Source: Halovenus aranensis (GTDB lineage Archaea; Halobacteriota; Halobacteria; Halobacteriales; Haloarculaceae). Taken from it: a stretch of 64,000 nt of DNA. Positions 16,884 to 25,360 of this stretch are shown piece by piece; the first letter of the stretch is position 1; each line of letters opens with the position of its first letter. Location: NCBI RefSeq assembly GCF_900100385.1, contig NZ_FNFC01000002.1, positions 1 to 64,000 of the forward strand. Direction: 5' to 3'. The notes under the pieces were generated by a model. The model had not been told where the DNA came from, made no database searches, and was given only the letters and a program-made list of their open reading frames with translations. A program made the position numbers and the translations under genes.

Positions 16884-18335
16884 TCAGGTAGTCACCGACT
16901 CGATGACCGTCCGAAGTTCACTCTCAGAGAACGCCCCCAGCACGGTCGTGGTCGTCCCGCCGTCGCTCCAGGTGCCCACCGCGACCTGGTCGGTTTCCTC
17001 GATGCGAACGTCTCTGTCGCCGACGGTGACCGTCTCGTTGAGTTCCCTGGCGTTCTCGGACTGTGTGACGACTATCGACTGCTCGCCGTCGCTGTAGACG
17101 GCCACGAGCACGTCGCCGTCGAGGGTGGTGTTCGTCTCGTCCGAGACGTTCACCGTCGCGGTGTATCCGCGCTCGAAGGTCCAGTCATCTTCCGGTGTCG
17201 CGACATCGAATGAGACGCCTGTGCCGAACTCGTCTGCGTCTTCAGTCGCGGTCACATCGACCCGCGCCAGTTCGGTTGCCCCCGGTGGCTCGAACGTGCT
17301 ATCGGCAGGCGACACGTCGAACCGCGTCTCTGTCACGTCGACGGTCACGGTCGAGTCGGGCCCCGTCCACTCGACTTTGAGAACCTCGTTCGAGTCGACG
17401 CTCGCCCAGAGCCGCGTCTCGTCGTCTCGGTCCGGTGCAGTAATCAGCAACTCGTTGGCCTCTTGGCCGTCGACAGTCGTCGTCCCGACCAGTTCGATGT
17501 CTCGGTTCGCTGTAGTGTCGTCGAGTTGGTCTGTGAGCGCCTGGATGCGGTCCCGTAGCTCGGCTGTGCTTTCGGGCCACTCGCTTTCGTTCCACGCCCC
17601 AGCGAAGTCGTCGATGTGACTCTCGTTCCAGTCCGCAGCCGCGTCGCCGCTGTCGAACTCCTCGAGGAGCCGGTCGATAGTCACGCTGGACATCAACTCT
17701 TGGGAGCCACGGTCTCGCAGTGCATCGACCTCCTCGGCCGCTGCCGATTCGTTGTCGAGTACATCGTCGTACTCCCCGTCAGCGAGTTCACCGAGCGTTG
17801 TGTTGCTCGGAACCTCGTCGAGGACGTCCCGCCACTCCTGTGGAATCGAACTCTCGTCGACCTCGTCGAGCGCGTCGCCGACGGTCTGGTTCGCGTCGAA
17901 CGCCTCGAACGCCGCAATGCCCGCCCGCGGCTCTGCCGTGCCCGCGCGGAGTGTCGCGGTCACGTCTTCGCTGTCACCGGTGAGAACAGTCGTTACTCCG
18001 GTTTCCGGCTCGTACACCCAGCCCGACTCGCCGTCGCTCCCCGTTGTCACGTACCTGTCGCCATCCGTGACATTGAGCCAGGTCTTTCCATCAGCGGTCG
18101 CTGCGACCGAACTCTCGTACGTTCTGGTCCCGTTCTCGGTGTCGATGGTGAGGACCGCGTCGGCGGAGACCGATTCAGCAGTATTGTACTTTTCTTGAAT
18201 ATCCTCGAACACTTCCTCGCCCGTCTGCTCGTCGGTCGCGAACACGAACCCGGTCGCGGCAATTATCCCGACAGCCGCGACAGCGACAGTCAGGACGACA
18301 GCTATTCGAAGCCTGCCGCGGTCGTTTAATCTCAT
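16884..18335 (-). CDS. LolA-like secreted/anchored protein (outer-membrane lipoprotein-sorting homologue)
   Basis: The 483-residue product has an N-terminal membrane helix (about 10-33) and is otherwise extracellular. Residues about 40-170 and 240-340 read as the curved beta-sheet of the LolA/LolB/DUF4367 superfamily (Ala-Asp-Gly-Lys-Thr-Trp-Leu-Asn-Val type strands), interrupted by an acidic helical insert. The C-terminus (about 350-483) is a second beta domain. It is divergent from the MacB/LolCDE-like ABC genes at 18422-20382, so the pairing looks functional. Archaea have no outer membrane, so the bacterial role cannot apply directly; handling of lipids or lipoproteins outside the cell is inferred. 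Confidence 0.65.
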   Translation of the reverse strand: MRLNDRGRLRIAVVLTVAVAAVGIIAATGFVFATDEQTGEEVFEDIQEKYNTAESVSADAVLTIDTENGTRTYESSVAATADGKTWLNVTDGDRYVTTGSDGESGWVYEPETGVTTVLTGDSEDVTATLRAGTAEPRAGIAAFEAFDANQTVGDALDEVDESSIPQEWRDVLDEVPSNTTLGELADGEYDDVLDNESAAAEEVDALRDRGSQELMSSVTIDRLLEEFDSGDAAADWNESHIDDFAGAWNESEWPESTAELRDRIQALTDQLDDTTANRDIELVGTTTVDGQEANELLITAPDRDDETRLWASVDSNEVLKVEWTGPDSTVTVDVTETRFDVSPADSTFEPPGATELARVDVTATEDADEFGTGVSFDVATPEDDWTFERGYTATVNVSDETNTTLDGDVLVAVYSDGEQSIVVTQSENARELNETVTVGDRDVRIEETDQVAVGTWSDGGTTTTVLGAFSESELRTVIESVTT

Positions 18336-18421
18336 CTGAAAGCGCTAGGGCTTTCAGTCGGTTATACCCTTTGTTGCACAATCAAAACATTCACGCCGCT
18401 GTCGTCCCTTCATTTAGAGGC

Positions 18422-19120
18422 ATGGATGAGAGCACGGACGAGGAGCCCGTCGTCCAGGTTGCAGACGTGCACAAGGAGTACGAGTTAGGCGGGACAGTGA
18501 CCGCACTCGACGGCGTCAGTCTCGAGTTGCCCGCTGGCTCGTACACGGCGGTGATGGGCCCGAGCGGGTCGGGCAAAAGCACCCTGCTGAATCTGGTCGG
18601 TGCGCTCGATACGCCGACTGCCGGCGACGTGACTGTCGACGGCCGGGCTATCGCCGACCTCTCCGAAACCGAACGGGCACGTTTGCGCGGCACGCAGGTC
18701 GGGTTCATCTTTCAGACGTTCAACCTGATGACGCGACTCAGAGCCGTCGAAAACGTGACACTGCCACTGGTCTTTGCAGAACACGGCTGCGAGAGCCGCC
18801 GGGAGCGGGCCCGTGACCTCCTCACTGAGGTCGGACTGGGTGACCGACTGGACCACCTGCCTCGCGAACTCAGCGGCGGCCAGCGCCAGCGTGTCGCCAT
18901 CGCCCGCGCGCTCGCAACCGACCCCCGGCTGATTCTCGCCGACGAGCCGACGGGTAATGTCGACACCGAGACGGGCGACGAAATCATGTCGCTGTTGCGT
19001 GAGACCAACGAGCGAGGGAACACAATTTTGCTCGTCACACACGAGCGCCACATCGCGACGCGAGCGGACAGAATTGTCCACATGACCGACGGCACAATCG
19101 AACGGGTGGAAGAGGCATGA
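18422..19120 (+). CDS. ABC transporter ATP-binding protein, LolD/MacB type
   Basis: The 232-residue ATPase has Walker A (Gly-Pro-Ser-Gly-Ser-Gly-Lys-Ser-Thr), the signature Leu-Ser-Gly-Gly-Gln-Arg-Gln-Arg, Walker B (Leu-Ile-Leu-Ala-Asp-Glu-Pro) and the Thr-Gly-Asn-Val-Asp D-loop, all typical of the LolD/FtsE/MacB class. The start at 18422 gives Met-Asp-Glu-Ser-Thr. It overlaps the permease gene by four bases (ATGA), so the two subunits are translationally coupled. This class works as a mechanotransmitter pulling or pushing periplasmic substrates rather than a channel. The divergent LolA-like gene is the likely partner. Confidence 0.9.
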   Translation: MDESTDEEPVVQVADVHKEYELGGTVTALDGVSLELPAGSYTAVMGPSGSGKSTLLNLVGALDTPTAGDVTVDGRAIADLSETERARLRGTQVGFIFQTFNLMTRLRAVENVTLPLVFAEHGCESRRERARDLLTEVGLGDRLDHLPRELSGGQRQRVAIARALATDPRLILADEPTGNVDTETGDEIMSLLRETNERGNTILLVTHERHIATRADRIVHMTDGTIERVEEA

Positions 19121-20382
19121 AAGTCAGCGACAGCATCAGGATGGCGACCCGCTTTCTGACAGGTCACCGGCTGCGCTCGGCGCTCACTATCGCCGGTATC
19201 GTCATCGGCATCGCTACCGTCATCGTCTTTGCGAGCTTCGGCATCAGCGTCCAGACCGATGTCGTCTCGGAGTTCGAGGACACCTCCGCCAGCGAGATTT
19301 TCGTCGTGACCGGCGAGGTGGGAATCGGCGGCGAGAACGACGGTTTCTTCGGCGGCGCTGTCGAGAACTTCGCGCTGCCGGCGCTCACGACCTATGATGT
19401 CCAGCAACTCGGCGAAATCGAGGGGGTGGTCTCGGTCATTCCCAGAGGCTCTGTCGACGTCACGTCGATGAGTGACGGCAACCAGACTGTCGTCCTCGAC
19501 AGTCTGACGGCGACGACGCCGGCAGCCTTCAGCGGTGACAACATCGTCGCCGGGCGGGCCTTCGAGGTGGGGGTTCGCGGCGAGGTCGTCCTCAGCGAGT
19601 CGGCGGTCGAGCGCTTCGAACAGAATGTGACCGTCGGCCAGAACCTCACCGTCGACTACGGCGACCGGACCGAGACGGTGACCGTCGTCGGTATCGCCAG
19701 CCAGGCACGCGGCGGATTCGGCTCGTTTGGCGACTTTGCGCCGACGGTTTACGTGCCAACCGACCCGTACTATCAGGAGGCCGGTCCGACCGCCGCCTCG
19801 GCAAACCAGGGTGTCGAGCAGACGGCTTACCGGCAGGTGACACTCGTCGCTCGACCAAACCAGGTATCCGACACTCAGGAGCGCGTCGAGCGCTACCTCA
19901 ACGAATCCTCCGACGCAACGCAAGTCCTCGGCGATGTCGGCATCACCGTCCAGTCGACGGCCGACCTCGTGGACGGCATCGAATCCGTCTTGACCGATAT
20001 CGTCCGCCTGGTCACCGGTATCGGTGTGTTGGCGCTGCTGGTCGGTGCCTTCGGCATCGCGAACATCATGCTCGTCAGCGTCACCGAGCGGACCAAAGAA
20101 ATCGGCATCATGAAGGCAAACGGCGCACGGAACCGCGAGATAATGGGGCTGTTCCTCACCGAATCCGTGCTACTTGGGATGGCCGGCGCAGTCGTCGGCA
20201 TCCCGCTCGGTCTCGGAGTCGGCTTCGTGGCCTCGACGTACGCGGAAGTCGGCTTTACAATTCCCTACGACTGGATTCTCATCGCCTCGGCGATGGGTAT
20301 TGTCACGGGTATCGTCTCGGGGTTGTATCCCGCCTGGCGCGCTGCACGCGTCGACCCAATCGACGCGCTCAGATACGAGTAG
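19117..20382 (+). CDS. ABC transporter permease, MacB/FtsX type
   Basis: The 421-residue permease has the four-helix layout of the family: one helix near 20-42, a large extracellular MacB_PCD domain (about 45-275), then three helices (about 295-320, 345-370 and 385-405). The motif Glu-Ile-Gly-Ile-Met-Lys-Ala-Asn-Gly-Ala after the second helix is the usual coupling helix. The C-terminus Pro-Ile-Asp-Ala-Leu-Arg-Tyr-Glu is also typical. It pairs with the ATPase overlapping it upstream. Substrate unknown; exporting or extracting lipidated molecules is a guess based on the neighbouring LolA-like gene. Confidence 0.88.
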   Translation: MKVSDSIRMATRFLTGHRLRSALTIAGIVIGIATVIVFASFGISVQTDVVSEFEDTSASEIFVVTGEVGIGGENDGFFGGAVENFALPALTTYDVQQLGEIEGVVSVIPRGSVDVTSMSDGNQTVVLDSLTATTPAAFSGDNIVAGRAFEVGVRGEVVLSESAVERFEQNVTVGQNLTVDYGDRTETVTVVGIASQARGGFGSFGDFAPTVYVPTDPYYQEAGPTAASANQGVEQTAYRQVTLVARPNQVSDTQERVERYLNESSDATQVLGDVGITVQSTADLVDGIESVLTDIVRLVTGIGVLALLVGAFGIANIMLVSVTERTKEIGIMKANGARNREIMGLFLTESVLLGMAGAVVGIPLGLGVGFVASTYAEVGFTIPYDWILIASAMGIVTGIVSGLYPAWRAARVDPIDALRYE

Positions 20383-20423
20383 TCCGGCGTAGCGTGACAC
20401 CTCTACGCCCGTCAGGAGTACAG

Positions 20424-20440
20424 CCGGGAAACAATCCCGG
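20424..20440. terminator. Short hairpin between convergent genes
   Basis: CCGGGA and TCCCGG form a perfect 6-base stem with an AACAA loop, between the permease stop and the stop of the convergent ASCH gene. No T-tract follows, so a terminator role is uncertain. Confidence 0.25.
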
Positions 20441-20490
20441 AGAAACGCCGATACTCGATAGCTGTCCGTCTTCCTACACCATGCCGACGG

Positions 20491-20808
20491 TCACTCGATG
20501 ACGGCGACCTGATGACGGACCACGTCGGCGTCCTCGTTCCACGTGAACTCGCCGCCGTGTGCTCGGACCATCCGTTCCTTGTAGGCCTCCAGGTCCGGCG
20601 AGCCCTCGCGTCGGGCATCCTCGTCGGTCATGTCGCCGAGGGTCCGTTCGGTGACATCGACCACCTCGAAGCGGTCGCCGTCGAGTTCGAAGGTGTCGCC
20701 CTCCTCGGCGTACCGATTGCCGCGGTGAATCTGGGTTATCTCGCCGTCTGCGACGGCGTTCAGTGTTCGCTCGTTCGGGAACAGGTCGCTCGGGTCGATT
20801 TCGCCCAT
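20491..20808 (-). CDS. ASCH-domain protein
   Basis: The true gene is only 105 residues, beginning Met-Gly-Glu-Ile-Asp-Pro-Ser at 20808. It has the compact beta-barrel pattern of ASCH domains (Ile-Thr-Gln-Ile-His-Arg-Gly-Asn-Arg-Tyr-Ala near residue 25, and Phe-Glu-Val-Val-Asp-Val-Thr-Glu-Arg). ASCH domains belong to the PUA-like fold and are thought to bind RNA or modified nucleotides. A GC-rich segment separates it from the divergent thioredoxin gene. Exact function unknown. Confidence 0.7.
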   Translation of the reverse strand: MGEIDPSDLFPNERTLNAVADGEITQIHRGNRYAEEGDTFELDGDRFEVVDVTERTLGDMTDEDARREGSPDLEAYKERMVRAHGGEFTWNEDADVVRHQVAVIE

Positions 20809-20928
20809 GTATTTGCTTCGACCACAGCGTAAAGAAACGCTCGCTGCCCGCGCGCTACGCGCCCCGCGAGAGCGCACTCTGTGGGCCGACGCCACCGAGG
20901 TTAACTGCCGTCGGCCCGTCGTCTCCGT

Positions 20929-21267
20929 ATGGCTGACACCGACCACCCGGACCGCCCCGTCACGCTCCAGACCGAAGATGACCTCGACGACTTCGTCGCA
21001 CAGACCGACGTTGCACTCGTGGAATTTTACACCGACGGCTGTGGCATCTGCCAGAGCATGGAGCCGGTCCTGGGTAACGTCGCCCGGGAGACAACGGCCG
21101 CGGTAGCGACCGTCAATCCGCGAGACGACCCGCCGCTGGTCGACCGGTTCCAGGTCCAGAGCGTCCCGCTTTTGGTTCTGTTCGTCGACGGTGAGCCGGT
21201 CGCCCGACGGGCCGACGGCTTCGTCGGCGCGGACGAGCTCCTGACGTGGATAGCGGAATCCGCCTGA
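20929..21267 (+). CDS. Thioredoxin-family protein
   Basis: A 112-residue single thioredoxin fold. The active site is Cys38-Gly-Ile-Cys41 within Thr-Asp-Gly-Cys-Gly-Ile-Cys, and the cis-Pro lies in Val-Gln-Ser-Val-Pro-Leu-Leu. Thiol-disulphide exchange in the cytoplasm is the expected role, as there is no signal peptide. The Cys-Gly-Ile-Cys dipeptide differs from the canonical Cys-Gly-Pro-Cys, which would make it a less reducing thioredoxin. It stands alone. Confidence 0.88.
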   Translation: MADTDHPDRPVTLQTEDDLDDFVAQTDVALVEFYTDGCGICQSMEPVLGNVARETTAAVATVNPRDDPPLVDRFQVQSVPLLVLFVDGEPVARRADGFVGADELLTWIAESA

Positions 21268-21482
21268 AACGGCTAACTCCGGTGTGGCTACGCTCGACGC
21301 TTCGCTGTCTCTACCCCCGCAAGTGCTGTCTTTGCCAGCGTGGTAACATGACACGACGCCTCGTGTCGGTTACCGACGCTTCGAGACTCTGAGCGTGAAC
21401 ACAGCGACGGATACGAACGCACTGTTGGCCGACCGATAGCCGAAGCGATATGCTTATGCGATTCTCTCAAGAATCGCTGAGT

Positions 21483-21656
21483 ATGCCCAAAATAAGTGTC
21501 GAGGTGCCTCAGGAGTTGCTCGAGGACCTCGACGGTCACGTCGGCGACGAGGGAAAGTTCGTCAACCGGAGCGAGGCGGTCCGCGCCTCGATACGCAAGA
21601 CGCTGGATATGCTCGACGAAATCGACGACCGTCAAGGGAGGCGAACAGATGAGTGA
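21483..21656 (+). CDS. Ribbon-helix-helix regulator
   Basis: The 57-residue product starts Met-Pro-Lys-Ile-Ser-Val-Glu-Val-Pro, the beta-strand of an RHH/CopG fold, followed by two helices (Asn-Arg-Ser-Glu-Ala-Val-Arg-Ala-Ser-Ile-Arg is the typical second helix). RHH proteins bind DNA as dimers. The stop overlaps the start of the transporter gene by eight bases (ATGAGTGA), so it is likely co-translated with it and may regulate it. In archaea this pairing suggests control of deazaguanine uptake, which is inference. Confidence 0.8.
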   Translation: MPKISVEVPQELLEDLDGHVGDEGKFVNRSEAVRASIRKTLDMLDEIDDRQGRRTDE

Positions 21657-22359
21657 GCACACAGAGGCTCCGAAACTGCTGTTGGCTTCGCTGTTTGTCA
21701 CGGCGCTGGTCACCGCCCAGCTCCTCGCGGTGAAGCTACTGGTCGTCTCGGTGCCCAATGGACTGCCAGTCGTCGGAAGCACGGTGCTCGTTCCCGCCGG
21801 CGTGCTGGCCTACGCGGTCACGTACGTCGCCTCGGACTGTTTCACCGAGCTGTACGGCCGCCGGACGGCGACGCTGCTGGTCAACGTCGGCTTCCTGATG
21901 AACTTCGTGATGCTCGGACTCGTCTGGCTGGCGATTTTCGCGCCCGGCTCTGATGCGGGCGTCGACCCCGAGACCTTCGAGTCGGTACTCGGCGTGAGCA
22001 CGAACGTCGTCATCGGCAGTCTCGTCGCCTACCTCGTCAGCCAGAACTGGGACGTGTTCGTCTTCGACCGCATCCGCCAGGAGACCGGGGAAGCCTATCT
22101 CTGGGCCCGGAACCTCGGGTCGACGATGACCAGCCAGCTCATCGACACCGCGATATTCGTCGTCATCGCCTTCTCGCTTGCCCCACAGCTCATCGGCGTC
22201 GGTGACGCTGCTTCGAACACCGTCTTGCTCGAACTGCTCGTCGGGCAGTACATCGTCAAGCTCGGGATTGCCGTCCTCGACACGCCGGTCGTCTACGCCA
22301 TCGTCGGCTATCTCCGGTCGAACGGCTGGGCCCCGGCCGTCCGGCCCGCGGCGAGCTAA
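21649..22359 (+). CDS. Queuosine-precursor transporter (YhhQ family)
   Basis: An integral membrane protein of 236 residues with about six helices. The pattern Ala-Tyr-Ala-Val-Thr-Tyr-Val-Ala-Ser-Asp-Cys-Phe-Thr-Glu-Leu-Tyr-Gly marks the ECF-like vitamin/queuosine transporter family YhhQ, and Arg-Asn-Leu-Gly-Ser-Thr-Met-Thr-Ser-Gln and Asp-Thr-Pro-Val-Val-Tyr are also typical. In archaea the imported deazaguanine would feed archaeosine synthesis at tRNA position 15. It overlaps the RHH regulator gene upstream and its stop overlaps the stop of the convergent CapA gene by four bases. Confidence 0.85.
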   Translation: MSEHTEAPKLLLASLFVTALVTAQLLAVKLLVVSVPNGLPVVGSTVLVPAGVLAYAVTYVASDCFTELYGRRTATLLVNVGFLMNFVMLGLVWLAIFAPGSDAGVDPETFESVLGVSTNVVIGSLVAYLVSQNWDVFVFDRIRQETGEAYLWARNLGSTMTSQLIDTAIFVVIAFSLAPQLIGVGDAASNTVLLELLVGQYIVKLGIAVLDTPVVYAIVGYLRSNGWAPAVRPAAS

Positions 22360-23462
22360 CACTGCCCAAGTGGTATCGACAACGCTTCGCCGACTTCTTC
22401 GACGGGAGTATCGTACGGCTCCGAGCGCTCGGCGACGGCCCCACGGACCCACGCCGCCACGTCGCCGTCTGCGAGGCTGGCTTTCTCGTCGCCGATTCGT
22501 ATCGGCACCACCCTGAGTGCAGCGAGTTCGCCGTCGGCCACGACGATTTCGAACAGCGCGCTCCGTTTGTTGTGGACCCCCTCCCTGTCGACGTAGTCCA
22601 CGTAATCGTCCACGAAATCGCCCGCGTCGTAGATAATCGGCCGCCCCTGGTAGACCTCGACGCCCTGGAGGACGTGTGCGCTGTGGCCGTGAACCACGTC
22701 GACGCCCTGGTCGATAAGCCAGCGGGCGAACTCCTCGTGTATCGGATTTGGTACGGTTTCCCAGTTCGGTCCCAGGTGCAGCGAGGCGACGACGAGGTCC
22801 GGGTCGTGCTGTCGTGTCTGGTCGAGCGCATCGGCGACCAGTGACTGTGTGGTGGCGTTTGCGGCGTGAAGATGGGCGAAGGCTGTTCCCGGCGTCTCTC
22901 CGGCCGCGGCGAATTCCGCGGCCTGGTCGGTGAGTGCGAAGGCGGCGACAGTCAGTCCGCCAGCGTCGAAGACTGCGGGCTCTATGGCAGCCTCCCGGTC
23001 TGGTCCAGCGCCGGCGTGAGCGATGCCCGCGTCGTCGAGGTGTCTCCGGGTGTCGTCGAGCCCTGTCTCACCGAAATCCAGTATATGATTGTTCGCAAGC
23101 GAGGCAAACGAGACGCCAGCTCCTGCCAGCGCCGGCACCGCAAAGTCAGGAGCGGCCCGGAAGTAGTAAGTCTTGTTCGGCCAGCGCTCGCCACCCGCCG
23201 AAACACAGCACTCCAGGTTCACCACGAGACCATCGAGTGACCGAAGTCGGGACAGCGTCGACCCCCAGACCGCTGTCGGGTCCTCGCCGACCCACTGCTC
23301 GTTGACACTCCGACCGAGCATCACGTCACCGGTGAACCCCAGCCGCGCGTCGACCGCTCCGGCGTCGAGACAGGTCCGCTGGCTGTCCTCGCTCCCGGCG
23401 AGGCTCGTACAGCCTGCTAGTGCGGCGAGTCCTGTCGCTACCACGCTCCGACGTGTTCTCAT
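22356..23462 (-). CDS. CapA-family metallophosphoesterase-like lipoprotein
   Basis: The 368-residue protein starts with Arg-Thr-Arg-Arg-Ser and a lipobox (Leu-Ala-Gly-Cys), so it is exported and lipid-anchored. The CapA fold is shown by Gly-Phe-Thr-Gly-Asp-Val-Met-Leu-Gly-Arg, Val-Asn-Leu-Glu-Cys, Leu-Ala-Asn-Asn-His-Ile-Leu-Asp-Phe and His-Gly-His-Ser-Ala-His-Val. These provide the metal ligands of the calcineurin-like family. CapA proteins are named from bacterial poly-gamma-glutamate capsule synthesis; some haloarchaea produce that polymer, but the capsule genes capB and capC are not adjacent here. The exact substrate is therefore open. Confidence 0.82.
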   Translation of the reverse strand: MRTRRSVVATGLAALAGCTSLAGSEDSQRTCLDAGAVDARLGFTGDVMLGRSVNEQWVGEDPTAVWGSTLSRLRSLDGLVVNLECCVSAGGERWPNKTYYFRAAPDFAVPALAGAGVSFASLANNHILDFGETGLDDTRRHLDDAGIAHAGAGPDREAAIEPAVFDAGGLTVAAFALTDQAAEFAAAGETPGTAFAHLHAANATTQSLVADALDQTRQHDPDLVVASLHLGPNWETVPNPIHEEFARWLIDQGVDVVHGHSAHVLQGVEVYQGRPIIYDAGDFVDDYVDYVDREGVHNKRSALFEIVVADGELAALRVVPIRIGDEKASLADGDVAAWVRGAVAERSEPYDTPVEEVGEALSIPLGQC

Positions 23463-23607
23463 TGTCCTCGCTGTCGGCAGGCTGTGGCTTTAGTCCTGTG
23501 GACCCCACTGCCGGGCGGCCGTGTGATTCAGGAGCCGATTGGGCGCCACAGACATGGACAAAAAGCGCCCGGTATATACTCTCTCAGTGCCATATCCCAA
23601 CACAGTC

Positions 23608-23814
23608 ATGTCTCAGGTCCCGGACGACGCGCCCGAACGCTGTCCCGTATGTGAGACGACGTACGACACCATCTCGGAACACGACGAGGGGCTGATGGTC
23701 GGACTCGACGACAACGAGCGGTATCGCCGCGTCTGCTTCGAGCCACACCAGACCGATGGCCAGGCGCACATCCGATTTTATCATCACACGCACGACCAGG
23801 CGGCACCGAACTAA
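23608..23814 (+). CDS. Small Cys/His zinc-binding protein
   Basis: The 68-residue product beginning Met-Ser-Gln-Val-Pro-Asp has Cys-Pro-Val-Cys and a later Cys-Phe-Glu-Pro-His, four potential zinc ligands, plus a His-rich C-terminus. It resembles the many CPxCG-related small proteins of haloarchaea, several of which act in stress or biofilm regulation. A start at 23539 would add 23 residues of a different character and is less likely. Function not known. Confidence 0.6.
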   Translation: MSQVPDDAPERCPVCETTYDTISEHDEGLMVGLDDNERYRRVCFEPHQTDGQAHIRFYHHTHDQAAPN

Positions 23815-23873
23815 CGGATGCGTGACGCCTGACCTGCTTCGCTCGCAATCCGGGCGGCCCAGACCGTCTCATC

Positions 23874-23978
23874 GTGATTATTGCGAGTCGTTACCGCCGT
23901 GGCAACAGCAGACGAAGTTCACAGGATGTGACACGACGATTGCTGTCACGTGGTCACGAAAATCACCGCAATAATCAC
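23874..23978. repeat. Nested inverted repeats upstream of the AI-2E transporter gene
   Basis: Perfect 12-base arms GTGATTATTGCG (23874-23885) and CGCAATAATCAC (23967-23978) enclose a second inverted repeat GTGACA/TGTCAC (23928-23933 and 23944-23949). The segment lies in the 244-base gap 23815-24058, which has no gene. It could be a structured leader, an operator region or a degenerate mobile repeat. Confidence 0.5.
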
Positions 23979-24027
23979 TATCACGGCTCTACCGCCCGCC
24001 GTTTCACGCCGGGGAACAACCCCCGTC

Positions 24028-24033
24028 TTTTAT
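24028..24033 (+). promoter_or_regulatory. TATA box for the AI-2E transporter gene
   Basis: TTTTAT is centred about 29 bases before ATG 24059, fitting a leaderless transcript. Confidence 0.45.
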
Positions 24034-24058
24034 CCCGGCCACGCGAACACATGGAGAT

Positions 24059-25237
24059 ATGAATACGACACGGGCCCTCGTGTTGTTGCTTGCGGCGGGC
24101 CTGCTCGCTGTCGCCTTCTTGCTCGTCCAGCCGTTCCTCCAGTTTTTCCTGCTGGCCTTGCTGTTGGCATACCCGCTTCGGCCCGTACAGAACCGATTCG
24201 AGGGTACCTTCGGCAAGCAGCTCACGGCAGCCGGTATCGTCATCTCGGTCACCGTCGCCATCGTGTTACCGATGCTGTATCTGGTGCAGTTGGTTGTCAC
24301 GGAGGCTCGCGGGCTCCTCAAACAGATTCGAACCGGTGAGGTTACCTTTACCGTCGTCGAGACGTGGATACGCGACAGGACCGGCGTCGACATCGACCTG
24401 CTAGAGTCGGTGATGAGTGGCCTCCGTGGAACGGGACTCGGCACGCTCGACGGCGCGCTGGGTCTGTTCCGGACGGTGACGAACCTCCTCATCGGGCTGG
24501 CGTTGACGATGTTCTTGCTCTATTACTTCCTCAAGGACGGTGACCGCTTCTACCGCTGGCTGGATGCAACGACGCCGCTTCCCGACCATATCCAGCGCCA
24601 ACTCCGCAAAGAGTTCGACGACGTGATGTGGGCCGTCCTCGTCAGCCACGTGTTTATAGCAGTCGTCCAGGGGTTCGTTGCCGGCTTGGGACTCATCGTC
24701 CTCGGCGTCCCAAACGCCGTGTTCTGGACTGCGGTGATGATACTGCTTGCCGTTCTCCCTATCATCGGCTCGTTTCTCGTCTGGGGTCCCGCGTCGTTTT
24801 ATCTCGTCAGCATCGACCAACCCATCGCCGGCGGCGCCCTGTTCATCTACGGGACTATCGTCGTCAGCCTCAGCGACGACTTTCTCCGCCCGCTAGTTAT
24901 CGACAGATACACTGAGACCAGACTCAACCCCAGCGCCGTTATCCTCGGCGTGCTCGGGGGTATCTACCTCATGGGTTTCATCGGTATCTTCTTCGGACCG
25001 GTAATTATCGGCTCGCTTCGGGCTGTCCTCGACGTCTATCGTCGAGAGTACGTCGAAGACGACCTGAAATCCGCTGCCAAGAACCGTGCCGACGTGATTG
25101 ACATGGCTTCGGCCGGCGACGAAACCGGCCAGGACGATGCACGAATCGAGGACACTGGAACAGACGAAACCGCTGGCGACCGGCCCGATGACGACCCTGA
25201 CGATGGCGATACAGAATCCGACGGTGGCGAGCAGTAG
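24059..25237 (+). CDS. AI-2E family transporter
   Basis: The 392-residue protein has the seven-to-eight-helix layout of the AI-2E (PerM/YdiK) family, with the conserved Leu-Pro-Ile-Ile-Gly-Ser-Phe-Leu-Val-Trp-Gly-Pro and a late Gly-Ile-Phe-Phe-Gly-Pro-Val-Ile-Gly segment. The last 55 residues are a very acidic cytoplasmic tail, a halophile feature. Members have been linked to autoinducer-2 export and to Na+/H+ antiport, so the substrate cannot be assigned from sequence. Transcription appears independent, with its own TATA element. Confidence 0.85.
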   Translation: MNTTRALVLLLAAGLLAVAFLLVQPFLQFFLLALLLAYPLRPVQNRFEGTFGKQLTAAGIVISVTVAIVLPMLYLVQLVVTEARGLLKQIRTGEVTFTVVETWIRDRTGVDIDLLESVMSGLRGTGLGTLDGALGLFRTVTNLLIGLALTMFLLYYFLKDGDRFYRWLDATTPLPDHIQRQLRKEFDDVMWAVLVSHVFIAVVQGFVAGLGLIVLGVPNAVFWTAVMILLAVLPIIGSFLVWGPASFYLVSIDQPIAGGALFIYGTIVVSLSDDFLRPLVIDRYTETRLNPSAVILGVLGGIYLMGFIGIFFGPVIIGSLRAVLDVYRREYVEDDLKSAAKNRADVIDMASAGDETGQDDARIEDTGTDETAGDRPDDDPDDGDTESDGGEQ

Positions 25238-25304
25238 CGTCCCTTCTCAGTGACGGACCGGCGTCCCTGTAATCTTGACCACGCCGTGTCTCGAGGAGAC
25301 ACTG

Positions 25305-25319
25305 TATTTATTATTAAAA
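25305..25319 (+). promoter_or_regulatory. AT-rich promoter of the Hsp20 gene
   Basis: TATTTATTATTAAAA lies in an otherwise GC-rich gap, about 45-55 bases before ATG 25361. It is the only TATA candidate and implies a leader of roughly 20-25 bases. Confidence 0.4.
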
Positions 25320-25360
25320 AGTAACAATTCATCATCTCTTGCGTGGATACCTAGATTGCC

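Noticed and set aside
22356-23462. Poly-gamma-glutamate capsule operon
   Set aside because: CapA-like gene is present but capB and capC are not in the vicinity.
23921-23949. GTGACA/TGTCAC hairpin as a terminator of the small zinc protein gene
   Set aside because: It is over 100 bases past the stop codon and has no following T-tract.
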